From contig NZ_AP020337.1 in assembly GCF_009176725.1 (NCBI RefSeq), forward strand, positions 5,940,001-6,004,000: 64,000 nucleotides of DNA. Direction: 5' to 3'. The position numbers were made by a program, and so were the translations under genes. The stretch is from Pseudomonas sp. KUIN-1 (lineage in GTDB: Bacteria; Pseudomonadota; Gammaproteobacteria; Pseudomonadales; Pseudomonadaceae). A model generated the notes under the pieces. It saw only the letters and a list, made by a program, of their open reading frames with translations, did not search any database and was not told where the DNA came from. Shown here in pieces: positions 35,821 to 43,423 of the stretch; the first letter of the stretch is position 1; every line of letters starts with the position of its first letter.

Positions 35821-36702
35821 ATGTTCATGTATAACAAGCGACTTCAATATACCGTACGCGTAGCAAGACCCAATCCTGGACTGGCCAACCTTCTGCTTGA
35901 GCAGTTCGGTGGGGCTCAGGGTGAACTGGCCGCCGCCGGCCGCTACTTCACTCAAGGGTTGAGTGAAGAAGATCCAGGCCGTAAGGACCTGCTGATGGAT
36001 ATCGCCACCGAAGAACTGAGCCACCTTGAAATCGTCGGTTCCATTATTGTCATGCTCAATAAGGGCGCCAAAGGTCAATTGGCTGAAGGCATCGAAGAAG
36101 AAGGCGAGTTGTATCGCGCTATCAACGGTAATGGCAATGACTCACATATCACCAGCCTGCTATACGGCTCCGGTGCGCCGCTGACCAATTCTGCCGGTGT
36201 GCCTTTTACAGCGGCTTATATCGATACCATCGGCGAACCAACAGCGGACTTCCGTTCCAACATCGCCGCAGAATCAAGAGCCAAGATTGTTTACGAGCGA
36301 TTGATGAACGTGACCGATGACCCTGGCGTTAAAGAAGCGCTGGGCTTTCTCATGACTCGGGAAATCGCACACCAGTTGTCGTTTGAAAAAGCCCTGCACG
36401 CCATCCAGCCCAACTTCCCGCAGGGCAAGCTGCCGGGCATGCCGGAATTCACCAACAAGTACTTCAACATGTCCGGCGAATCCAATGTACGCGGCGCCTG
36501 GAATCAAGGCGGCGACTGGGAGTATGTGGAATCGCCACAAGCGGCTGTCGATGGCGGCGATGGTACGGCCTCGGTCACGCTCAATGAAAAGGACACCGAG
36601 GCGCTGGAAATGATGAAGGAACGGACCCAGTCCGACCCGGCCGCCAACCCGATCACCGGGGCGGACCTGGGTTCTGGTCTGGTCCAGGGCAAAGATGCCT
36701 GA
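35821..36702 (+). CDS. manganese catalase
   Basis: 293-residue non-haem catalase dismuting hydrogen peroxide with a dimanganese centre in a ferritin-like four-helix bundle. Predicted ligands are visible: Glu35 (GGAQGELAAAGRY), Glu65 and His68 (ATEELSHLEIVG), then a Glu in ESRAKIVYERL and a His in TREIAHQLSFEKAL. The C-terminal 60 residues (from about 230) are Glu/Asp/Gly-rich and disordered, as in related KatN-type enzymes. TGAGGA lies nine bases before the ATG. It is followed by a 65-residue gene and a DUF892 gene in the same direction, a set often linked to general stress and stationary phase. Confidence 0.94.
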   Translation: MFMYNKRLQYTVRVARPNPGLANLLLEQFGGAQGELAAAGRYFTQGLSEEDPGRKDLLMDIATEELSHLEIVGSIIVMLNKGAKGQLAEGIEEEGELYRAINGNGNDSHITSLLYGSGAPLTNSAGVPFTAAYIDTIGEPTADFRSNIAAESRAKIVYERLMNVTDDPGVKEALGFLMTREIAHQLSFEKALHAIQPNFPQGKLPGMPEFTNKYFNMSGESNVRGAWNQGGDWEYVESPQAAVDGGDGTASVTLNEKDTEALEMMKERTQSDPAANPITGADLGSGLVQGKDA

Positions 36703-36738
36703 AACGGCAACCCTTGTTATGTTCAGGAGAATGGAATC

Positions 36739-36936
36739 ATGAAGAAACTTCGCTCCAGCACATCCCCTTCGCCGCAGGGCGAGTTCGATACCGCCTTGAG
36801 CGACGCGGTATTTGTAAAAGGGCTTCGTGCCTTCGAAGCCCAGGCGCTGCGTGCACGCCGAGGCTTCCAGGTGGTGATGGCGATCAAGGGTTTCTGCGTT
36901 GGAACCCTGCTTGAAAACAACCTGCCACGGCGCTGA
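36739..36936 (+). CDS. small protein, unknown, in the catalase cluster
   Basis: 65-residue product with a disordered Ser/Pro start (MKKLRSSTSPSPQGEFDTAL) and a hydrophobic basic C-terminal half (GLRAFEAQALRARRGFQVVM, AIKGFCVGTLL). AGGAGA sits nine bases before the ATG, supporting translation. It lies 36 bases after manganese catalase and probably on the same transcript. No family recognised; a membrane-associated helix is possible at 43-58. Confidence 0.6.
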   Translation: MKKLRSSTSPSPQGEFDTALSDAVFVKGLRAFEAQALRARRGFQVVMAIKGFCVGTLLENNLPRR

Positions 36937-37028
36937 TCTCACAGCGCATCAAACCCGACTTGTCCACAGGCCAGCAGGCAATCCGCTCGCCTGTGGACAA
37001 GTCTCTCTTCGCTGAAAAGGGCAAGAAC

Positions 37029-37526
37029 ATGACTCGCACGACGATAGAAGATTTGTTCATTCACGAACTTTCAGACGTTTACAGCGCTGAAAAGCAAATT
37101 ACCAAAGCACTCCCGCGTCTGGCACGCGCTTCGACCAATCCACTGCTGGCAGAAGCCTTCAAGGCTCATCTTGAAGAAACTCAGGGTCAGATCGATCGTA
37201 TCGATGAATTGGTGGAAGGCGCTGGTCTGAAGCTGAAACGCATGAAGTGCGCGGCCATGGAAGGTCTGATCGAAGAAAGCAAGGAATTGCTGGAAGAGAT
37301 CGAAAAAGGTGCAGTGCTCGATGCCGCGTTGATCGGCGCATGCCAGAAGGTCGAACATTACGAGATCGCCAGTTACGGCACACTCATCGCAATGGCCAGA
37401 CATTTAAATATGAAAGAGGCAGCCGCTCTATTGAGTGCCACGTTGGCGGAAGAAAAAGGCGCAGACGAAAAGCTCACGGAGATCGCCGAACAGGGCGGAA
37501 CCCAGGCGGCCACTTCGAAAAAGTAA
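37029..37526 (+). CDS. DUF892 ferritin-like protein (YciE/YciF type)
   Basis: 165-residue four-helix bundle protein of the DUF892 family (YciE/YciF), often induced by osmotic or oxidative stress. It opens with TIEDLFIHELSDVYSAEKQI, the family signature, with ferritin-like Glu/His positions (HELSD, EETQGQIDR, CQKVEHYEIASYGT, EEKGADEKL). ATG 37029 with AAGGGC eight bases upstream is taken rather than the longer frame. It is third after manganese catalase and the 65-residue gene. Iron or other dimetal binding is plausible from the fold, but the biological function is unproven. The C terminus ends in a short QAATSKK tail. Confidence 0.9.
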   Translation: MTRTTIEDLFIHELSDVYSAEKQITKALPRLARASTNPLLAEAFKAHLEETQGQIDRIDELVEGAGLKLKRMKCAAMEGLIEESKELLEEIEKGAVLDAALIGACQKVEHYEIASYGTLIAMARHLNMKEAAALLSATLAEEKGADEKLTEIAEQGGTQAATSKK

Positions 37527-37545
37527 TCATGGTTCACTGCGTCAG

Positions 37546-37584
37546 CCGCATGACGGTCTACAGGGTGTAGGTCCCGTCATGCGG
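37546..37584. terminator. bidirectional hairpin between DUF892 and DUF4142 genes
   Basis: CCGCATGACGG and CCGTCATGCGG form an 11-bp perfect stem, extended inside by TCTAC/GTAGG, between two convergent stop codons. Likely transcription terminator for both directions, though with no long T-run. Confidence 0.65.
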
Positions 37585-37594
37585 GCCAGTGGAA

Positions 37595-38113
37595 TTACTT
37601 CTTGGCAGCATCACCGCCATGCGCAGCAGCGAGTTTTTTCGCATGCTCCAGATGCTTCTCCAGCGTAGGCAGCGTTGCCTTTGCAAACGCCTTCAGATCT
37701 GGATCCTTGCCATTCTCGGCCTCTTCCTTGTACAGCTTGATCGCCTGCTCATGCGCGGAGACCTGATTGTTGGCATAAGCCTGGTCGAACGACTTCTCGC
37801 GCATCTCCAGAATCATTGCCTTGGCTTTGTCCATCAGCATAGGGTCTTCGGACACTTCAAGGTTCTTGCTTTTTGCGATTGCAGCCAGCTTCTCATTGGC
37901 AGCGGTGTGATCCGTGACCATCTGCTTTGCAAATTCCTTCACATCTGCAGAGACACCTTTCTCATCCTGTGCGAGCTTGCCAACCTGAACTTCGGCGATG
38001 CCTTTGGCAGAAGCATCTTCTACGAAATCATCAGCGTCCTGAGCAGCAACAGCCATTTGCGAACCTAGCGAAAGCACAACGGCAATGGCGCTCATGCGAA
38101 AATAATTGGTCAT
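37595..38113 (-). CDS. DUF4142 periplasmic protein
   Basis: 172-residue exported protein with a signal peptide (MTNYFRMSAIAVVLSLGSQM, cleavage after AVAA) and an all-helical DUF4142 domain. The typical spaced pattern DFVEDASAKGIAEVQVGKLA, DVKEFAKQMVTDHTAANEKL and YKEEAENGKDPDLKAFAKAT is present, with His residues (DHTAAN, SAHEQAI, LEKHLEHAKK) recalling a ferritin-like bundle. It converges with the DUF892 gene and diverges from the haem-oxygenase-like gene. Function unknown; often near stress genes. Confidence 0.88.
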   Translation of the reverse strand: MTNYFRMSAIAVVLSLGSQMAVAAQDADDFVEDASAKGIAEVQVGKLAQDEKGVSADVKEFAKQMVTDHTAANEKLAAIAKSKNLEVSEDPMLMDKAKAMILEMREKSFDQAYANNQVSAHEQAIKLYKEEAENGKDPDLKAFAKATLPTLEKHLEHAKKLAAAHGGDAAKK

Positions 38114-38447
38114 TTTCGGTCATCCTTTTATGGGCTGAATACGTCATCGTTATCGATGACATAAACGTTACGACCGGCTTCAAATACCTGCGTTCAGCCT
38201 TTTTGATCGGACACGGCATACGCCGATGCCGCGGTCACCTGTTGCGGATGTAAACCCCGACCGGCAATGCATTTTTTCCGCGCAACCTTCGCCCGCTGGA
38301 ATAAGCACGATCGCCACCTATCGGCGCCCGGAAAATTACGCTGAATTTCCCTGTACCGAGGCACTCACTTATCTACGCTGCATAGAAAAACAGAAAGTCC
38401 CGAATGACTGCGTCAACGTGATGTTCAACTGCCGAGGTACGATTTTC
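38114..38447. other. divergent promoter region between DUF4142 and the haem-oxygenase-like gene
   Basis: 334 bases without a supported gene. The frame of the downstream enzyme stays open leftward to 38226, but that translation has no family character and no ribosome binding site, so I treat it as non-coding. Confidence 0.5.
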
Positions 38448-39899
38448 ATGACGTCTCTTCAAGTGATGACAGGCGATGCCGTCGTCAAAACCGTCGTTGA
38501 AGAAGCCCGTTCAAAAACCGTCTATCAATCATGGATGAATGAACGTGCTCCCGAACATCAACACGATGCGGTCCTGTTTCTGAATCACTGCCTGGCCCTG
38601 GCCGAGCGGGAACACTGCGACCTTCCGGCCCAGCCTGAAGCGCTTGAACAGTGGATGGAGCAGAACGTAGGGGTCGTGGCTGATCAATATGCGCTCTATC
38701 TCGAGCAACGCCGCGCAGGAAAACCGAGACGGTTTTTCAAGAACAAAGCGCACGCGATGTATTTCATTCAGCAGGTCGCACCGACCAAAATGGTCGACGG
38801 CGCCTGGCTATACGGATTGCTGCCGCGCTGGGCAGACTACCGCTTCCACGGCCTGATTCGTACGTATCTTGAAGAGCTCGGTGACGGCGAACAGGCGCAG
38901 AATCATGTCTCGCTGTACCGGAAACTGCTGGCGGATCTCGACTGCGATACCAACGCGCCACTGGCAGACGATGCTTACCTGCAGGGAGCGATTCAGCTGT
39001 CACTGGGGCAACTGAGCGAGCAGTACCTTCCCGAGGTCATTGGTTACAACCTGGGTTATGAACAGCTGCCGCTGCACTTGCTCATCACATCATTCGAGCT
39101 GAATGAACTGGGCATTGACCCTTACTACTTCACCCTGCATGTGACGATCGATAACGCCAGCACCGGTCATGCGCGCAAGGCTGCGCAGAGCGTCCTTGAA
39201 CTGATGCCGGTAGGCCAGGAACGCGACGAGTTTTACCGTCGTGTCGCCAGTGGTTACCGGCTCAATGAGCTGGGCATGGGTTCAACTCAGGTGATCCAGT
39301 CGTTCGACCTGGAGCAGGAAGTGATCACCATGCTCGAGCGCAAGCGCACGTTCGGTCAGCACATGCATTCCGACTACTGCCGTCTCGACGGCAAGACTGT
39401 CAACGAATGGCTCGCCGAGCCCGATCAGATCCCGGAATTTCTTGCTGTACTGCAGAACAGAGGCTGGATCAAGCGTCACGAAGACCCTCTGCACAGCCGC
39501 TTCTGGAAGCTGTTCGAGGGCGCCGGCGCACCGATGTTCGGCGTCTTCAACGGTTATGAAAAGCAACTCGTGCACGACTGGATCGCCGGTGACTGGCTGT
39601 CGGATGGCAGCGCTCAGCCCACGGTTGGCAAACGGCTTCCGGAAGCCTTTCGCTCGCGCTTCCGCAACCTGCAAGATGGCGCTCAGCCCTCCCCCGCGCT
39701 TGCAGTGCCTGCCTCGGCAGACGCTGACCCGGACGTGCGCGAACTGCACATGAAACTGGAATCTGCGCCCGCCTCGGAGAAGATGTCCACGTTGATCGAA
39801 AGCATGTCGCCGGCAAGACACGCGACCGCCGCCGGCCTGCACGCGACGCGTCTGTTTGTGAACAGCATGGCCGAGCGCATGACAGGAGCCCACGCATGA
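38448..39899 (+). CDS. iron-containing redox enzyme, haem-oxygenase-like fold (HDO type)
   Basis: 483-residue protein. The central region has the pattern of the haem-oxygenase-like iron enzyme family: YLPEVIGYNLGYEQLP, then HLLITSFELNELGIDPYYFT, then LHVTIDNASTGHARKA. Glu, Glu, His, Asp and His here are candidate ligands of a non-haem di-iron centre, as in SznF/UndA-type oxygenases. The C-terminal part (from about 300) adds HMHSDYCRLDGKTVNEWL and a partly disordered Ala/Asp-rich tail. ATG 38448 with GAGG 11 bases upstream is chosen. Its stop overlaps the next gene by four bases (ATGA), so the enzyme and the methyltransferase are co-translated. Members of this superfamily oxidise amino acids, fatty acids or N-containing groups; the substrate here is unknown. 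Confidence 0.78.
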   Translation: MTSLQVMTGDAVVKTVVEEARSKTVYQSWMNERAPEHQHDAVLFLNHCLALAEREHCDLPAQPEALEQWMEQNVGVVADQYALYLEQRRAGKPRRFFKNKAHAMYFIQQVAPTKMVDGAWLYGLLPRWADYRFHGLIRTYLEELGDGEQAQNHVSLYRKLLADLDCDTNAPLADDAYLQGAIQLSLGQLSEQYLPEVIGYNLGYEQLPLHLLITSFELNELGIDPYYFTLHVTIDNASTGHARKAAQSVLELMPVGQERDEFYRRVASGYRLNELGMGSTQVIQSFDLEQEVITMLERKRTFGQHMHSDYCRLDGKTVNEWLAEPDQIPEFLAVLQNRGWIKRHEDPLHSRFWKLFEGAGAPMFGVFNGYEKQLVHDWIAGDWLSDGSAQPTVGKRLPEAFRSRFRNLQDGAQPSPALAVPASADADPDVRELHMKLESAPASEKMSTLIESMSPARHATAAGLHATRLFVNSMAERMTGAHA

Positions 39900-40843
39900 G
39901 TCATCCCCTCCCCGACAGCGCCGCGCTGATTGCCCTGGCGCAGCGTCTTGAAACCAGCGGCTATCGCTTTATCACGCCCACGCCCCTGACTCATCAACAC
40001 GTCAATCAACGCCCGGAAAATCGTACTGCCGCGTCACTGCGCGATGTGTTCGGCTGGAGTCGGCTGATACCGGAATCCATGCTGCCGGTCGAGGAGGCTC
40101 AAGGGTTGCTGGCTGCCGGTATTCTGGAACGTAAGGAAGACGGCTTGAAAAGCCGGGTGAGATTTTCCAGCCTGGATGATCTGCTGCTGGTGCATTCGGC
40201 GTTTCCTACCTCAGATGAAGACTCGGTGTTTTTCGGTCCGGATACCTACCGCTTCGCGCAGTCCATCAATCGCCATCTGCAAGGTACGTCGCACCCGGTC
40301 AACCGCGCCGTCGACATCGGCTGTGGCACGGGTGCCGGCGCCATGTTGATCGCGGTCGCCCGTCCGCAGGCACAGGTTCATGCCGTCGACATCAACCCCA
40401 AGGCACTGCATTTCGCACAGACCAATGCGGCAGTCGCCGGGCTGAAGAATATGGAGTGCTGCCACAGCGATATTCTCTCGGGCCTGAGCGGAAATTTCGA
40501 CCTGATCGTCGCCAACCCGCCCTACATGAAAGACACCCAGCGCCGCGCCTACCGCCACGGAGGTGATGCACTGGGCGCAGACCTGTCTGTGCGCATCCTG
40601 CGCGAGTCACTGGACCGCCTGGCCCCGGGCGGCTCGCTGGTGCTTTACACCGGCGTGGCCATGGTGGGCGAGCACGATCCGTTTTTCGAAGCGGTGCAGG
40701 CCGATATCGACCATGCGGCACTGACATGGACCTACCGCGAACTGGACCCGGATGTCTTCGGCGAAGAGCTGCTTGAAGAGGGTTACGAAGACGTGGACCG
40801 TATTGCAGCGGTGGAGCTGGTGGTCACCCGACGCCCCGCATGA
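39896..40843 (+). CDS. class I SAM methyltransferase with NPPY motif
   Basis: 315-residue methyltransferase. Residues about 1-110 are an N-terminal substrate domain (FGWSRLIPESMLPVEEAQGL; SRVRFSSLDDLLLVHSAFP). The Rossmann domain has motif I VDIGCGTGAGAMLIA at about 139-153, the acidic VHAVDINPKAL, and the catalytic NPPYM near 203, the signature of HemK/PrmB-type N-methyltransferases of amide or amine nitrogen. The N-terminal domain differs from the PrmC helical bundle, so a small molecule or peptide substrate is possible. It starts inside the stop of the haem-oxygenase-like gene. The pair is probably one two-step pathway (oxidation plus methylation); this is inference. Confidence 0.85.
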   Translation: MSHPLPDSAALIALAQRLETSGYRFITPTPLTHQHVNQRPENRTAASLRDVFGWSRLIPESMLPVEEAQGLLAAGILERKEDGLKSRVRFSSLDDLLLVHSAFPTSDEDSVFFGPDTYRFAQSINRHLQGTSHPVNRAVDIGCGTGAGAMLIAVARPQAQVHAVDINPKALHFAQTNAAVAGLKNMECCHSDILSGLSGNFDLIVANPPYMKDTQRRAYRHGGDALGADLSVRILRESLDRLAPGGSLVLYTGVAMVGEHDPFFEAVQADIDHAALTWTYRELDPDVFGEELLEEGYEDVDRIAAVELVVTRRPA

Positions 40844-41002
40844 CCCACCGAAATATCTTCAATAGTTCGTGCTTATAACGCGCATAAGAACCAAGCATTG
40901 GTCAGCCTGACCGCATCCCGGTGAAACTTGCCACGAGCCATCGATCAACACCCTGCTGTTGATCGATGCAGGCTCGTCGCACACCGAAAAGGATGACGAC
41001 AC

Positions 41003-41416
41003 ATGCCACGCCTGAACCGGATTATCGAAACAGCCCTCTACGTAGACGATCTGGCGAACGCCAGGGAGTTCTATTCCGACACCCTTGAACTGGAAGTGAT
41101 GTTCGAAAGCGCGACATTGGTGGCGTTCAACGTCGGCGGTGTGAGCACCCTGCTGTTGTTCAAGCGCGGCGCTTCGTTGCAGACGCAGTACCTGAGCGGC
41201 GGAGAGATACCACCCCACGATGCACACGGCCGGATTCATGTGTGCTTCGCCATCAATGCCGACGAGATGCAAGCCTGGGCGGATCGCCTTGCCAGGGCCA
41301 GCGTCGCCATCGAAGGCCGCACCGAATGGCCCAAAGGCGGATCGAGCGTCTATTTCCGCGACCCCGATGAAAATCTCGTCGAACTCCTGACGCCGGGCTG
41401 CTGGGCGATTTATTGA
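41003..41416 (+). CDS. VOC-superfamily (glyoxalase/dioxygenase-like) protein
   Basis: 137-residue single VOC module with two beta-alpha-beta-beta-beta halves. Opening ETALYVDDLANAREFYSDTL, His in HIHVCFAI-type strand (GRIHVCFAINADEMQAWADR) and the terminal strand SVYFRDPDENLVELLTPG with the usual metal Glu are visible. Members include glyoxalase I, antibiotic-resistance proteins and extradiol dioxygenases; the present one has no specific match I can name. AAGGATGACGAC lies before the ATG. A lone gene, upstream of a Zur box and an ABC transporter but separated by about 90 bases. Confidence 0.85.
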   Translation: MPRLNRIIETALYVDDLANAREFYSDTLELEVMFESATLVAFNVGGVSTLLLFKRGASLQTQYLSGGEIPPHDAHGRIHVCFAINADEMQAWADRLARASVAIEGRTEWPKGGSSVYFRDPDENLVELLTPGCWAIY

Positions 41417-41504
41417 ATCGCTCAGGTCACACGTTGCTCTGCAAAGGTGGGTCAATAAAGCGGGGCAATCGAATATTGATACGCGGGTGTGCCGCGCCTC
41501 AAAT

Positions 41505-41517
41505 GTTATGTTATAAC
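41505..41517. promoter_or_regulatory. Zur operator upstream of the ABC importer
   Basis: GTTATGTTATAAC differs from the perfect Zur palindrome GTTATANTATAAC at one position and is flanked by AAAT on the left. It lies 47 bases before a micro-ORF and 175 bases before the ATPase start, in a gap with no other gene start. A homologous transporter in P. aeruginosa (PA2912-PA2914) is induced by zinc depletion. Confidence 0.78.
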
Positions 41518-41563
41518 GATTGAAGATTCTTAATGCAGCCTTCCCAAGCGATCTTCCGCCGCC

Positions 41564-41692
41564 ATGATCAACCCTGTTCCCCAATCCTTTCCAGTCACCA
41601 CCAAGCACGCCTTGCAGGGAGGTCAGCATACTCAGCAATGGATACCCAGTGAGCCGCACTCGCGGCACGTCACTGTGGACCCGCGTGTTTGA
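41564..41692 (+). CDS. possible 42-residue leader peptide coupled to the ABC ATPase
   Basis: 42 codons from ATG 41564 to a TGA that overlaps the ATG of the ATPase gene (TGATG). The product contains four histidines (TTKHALQG, GQHTQQ, SEPHSRHV) and several prolines, with no membrane segment. There is no clear Shine-Dalgarno before it, but there is also none before the ATPase ATG, so coupled translation would explain how the ATPase is started. It might be a metal-binding leader or just 5' sequence; no family recognised. Confidence 0.4.
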   Translation: MINPVPQSFPVTTKHALQGGQHTQQWIPSEPHSRHVTVDPRV

Positions 41693-42471
41693 TGCTGGCG
41701 CTGGAACGCCTCGCGTGGGCACCGGAACAGACGTCAGTCTGCACGCACCAACATTTTGCCTTGAAGGATATCGACCTGCAGATCGCCGCAGGCGAGTTCG
41801 TCGGCCTGATCGGACCCAACGGCAGCGGCAAGACCAGCCTGCTGCGTTGCGCATTTCGCTACAGCCGCCCGCACAGCGGCAAGGTCGCCATCAATGCCCG
41901 CGATATCTGGTCCTGCAGCTCGCGCTGGTGTGCCCGGCACGTGGCAGTGGTTGCCCAGGAGTTTCCCGATGCATTCGGCCTGACGCTGCTGGATGTGGCA
42001 AACATGGGGCGCGCGCCTCATCAGGGGTTCTTTGCCGCAGACAGTGACCACGACCGCGCAATTGTACAAAACGCGCTGAATGCCGTCGGGCTGGCGGGCT
42101 ATGAGCAGCACCGGTTCGACACACTTTCCGGCGGCGAGAAGCAGCGTTGTCTGCTGGCGCGGGCGCTGGTGCAAGAACCCCGATTGATGGTGTTGGACGA
42201 ACCCACCAACCACCTCGACCCGCGCCATCAACTGGAATTGCTCGGGCTGGTCAAACAGCTCGGCATGGCCACGCTGGCCAGTATCCATGACCTGAACCTG
42301 GCGGCGGCATTCTGTGATCGCCTGTGTGTCGTTCATCACGGCCGGCTCAGTGCCCAAGGCACGCCCCGGGAGGTGCTGACCCCGGAAATGCTGCTCAGTG
42401 TGTTCGGCGCCAAGGCGCTGGTCGACAGCCACCCTCTGCGTGACTACCCACGCATCACCTGGATACCCTGA
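41692..42471 (+). CDS. ABC transporter ATPase, BtuD/FecE-type (predicted zinc-starvation importer)
   Basis: 259-residue ATP-binding subunit of a type II importer. Walker A GPNGSGKTS near residue 42, Q-loop VAVVAQEF, signature LSGGEKQR, Walker B LMVLDEPTNHLD and the His switch IHDLNLA are all present. The start ATG at 41692 overlaps the stop of the micro-ORF. The binding protein begins one base after its stop and the permease overlaps by four bases, giving an operon. Family substrates are cobalamin, haem or ferric siderophores; the Zur box and the P. aeruginosa parallel (PA2912) point to zinc or a zinc chelate. Confidence 0.9.
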   Translation: MLALERLAWAPEQTSVCTHQHFALKDIDLQIAAGEFVGLIGPNGSGKTSLLRCAFRYSRPHSGKVAINARDIWSCSSRWCARHVAVVAQEFPDAFGLTLLDVANMGRAPHQGFFAADSDHDRAIVQNALNAVGLAGYEQHRFDTLSGGEKQRCLLARALVQEPRLMVLDEPTNHLDPRHQLELLGLVKQLGMATLASIHDLNLAAAFCDRLCVVHHGRLSAQGTPREVLTPEMLLSVFGAKALVDSHPLRDYPRITWIP

Positions 42472-42472
42472 C

Positions 42473-43423
42473 ATGAACTGCCTGTCCGTCCGCCTGGCTT
42501 TGGCCGCGTTGCTATGCAGCCCGATGGCGCATGCCGCCTACCCCGTCACGGTGCAAAGCTGCGACCGCTCTGTAACGTTCACGGCTGCGCCGCAGCGTGC
42601 GGTCAGCAATGATGTGAACCTCACCAAAATGATGGTTGCCCTGGGTTTGCAATCGCACATGGTCGGCTACAGTGGCATCACCGGCTGGAACAAACCCGAT
42701 CAGGCGCTCTTACGCGACCTGGGCAAACTGCCCGAGCTGTCCAGTAAATACCCGTCTCTGGAAACGCTGCTCAATGCCAACGCCGACTTCTATTTTGCCG
42801 GCTGGAACTATGGCATGCGCGTCGGTGGCGATGTCACGCCGCAAAGTCTGGCCCCGCTGGGCATTCAGGCCTATGAACTGACCGAGTCCTGCGCCCAGAT
42901 AATGCCCCGCGCCGAGGCGACGCTGGAGGATGTCTACAACGACCTGCTCAATCTGGGCCGGATATTCGACGTGCAGACCCGGGCCGAAACGCTGGTTGCG
43001 CAGATGCGCCGCAGCGTGAGCGACGTCGAGAACAGCGTGGCAGGCAAATCGCCGCCCAAGGTGTTTCTGTACGACAGCGGCGAAGACCGGCCGATGACCG
43101 CCGGGCGCCTGGCCATTCCCCAGGCGCTGATCAGCGCTGCAGGCGGCCGCAATGTCATGGGCGATGTAGCGGCCAGCTGGACCCACGTCAACTGGGAGTC
43201 GGTCGTGCAAAGCAATCCCGAGGTGATCGTCATCGTCGACTACGGCGAAGTCAGCGCTGCGCAGAAGCAGCACTTTCTTGAAAGCAATCCGGCACTGCAC
43301 TCCGTCGACGCGATCCGCAACCGGCGTTATGTCGTGCTGCCCTATGTGGCAGTGACGCCCGGCATCGACAATGTCACGGCCATCGAGACGCTTGCAGCGG
43401 CATTTCATGACGTGAAGCGATGA
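42473..43423 (+). CDS. periplasmic substrate-binding protein of the ABC importer (BtuF/FepB-like)
   Basis: 316-residue exported protein with signal peptide MNCLSVRLALAALLCSPMAHAAYP (cleavage after HAA). The type III helical-hinge binding-protein fold is indicated by the family pattern AVSNDVNLTKMMVALGLQSH, GVDVTPQSLAPLGIQAYEL-like region, long central helix (RRSVSDVENSVAG) and closing VVLPYVAVTPGIDNVTAIET. Two cysteines (QSCDRS and ESCAQI) may be disulphide bonded. It matches no known cobalamin- or siderophore-specific signature that I recognise. It lies one base after the ATPase gene and overlaps the permease by four bases; the Zur box predicts zinc-starvation induction. Confidence 0.88.
   Translation: MNCLSVRLALAALLCSPMAHAAYPVTVQSCDRSVTFTAAPQRAVSNDVNLTKMMVALGLQSHMVGYSGITGWNKPDQALLRDLGKLPELSSKYPSLETLLNANADFYFAGWNYGMRVGGDVTPQSLAPLGIQAYELTESCAQIMPRAEATLEDVYNDLLNLGRIFDVQTRAETLVAQMRRSVSDVENSVAGKSPPKVFLYDSGEDRPMTAGRLAIPQALISAAGGRNVMGDVAASWTHVNWESVVQSNPEVIVIVDYGEVSAAQKQHFLESNPALHSVDAIRNRRYVVLPYVAVTPGIDNVTAIETLAAAFHDVKR

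Noticed and set aside
38226..38447. N-terminal extension of the haem-oxygenase-like protein
   Set aside because: The extra 74 residues have unusual composition, no ribosome binding site and no family likeness; ATG 38448 fits better.
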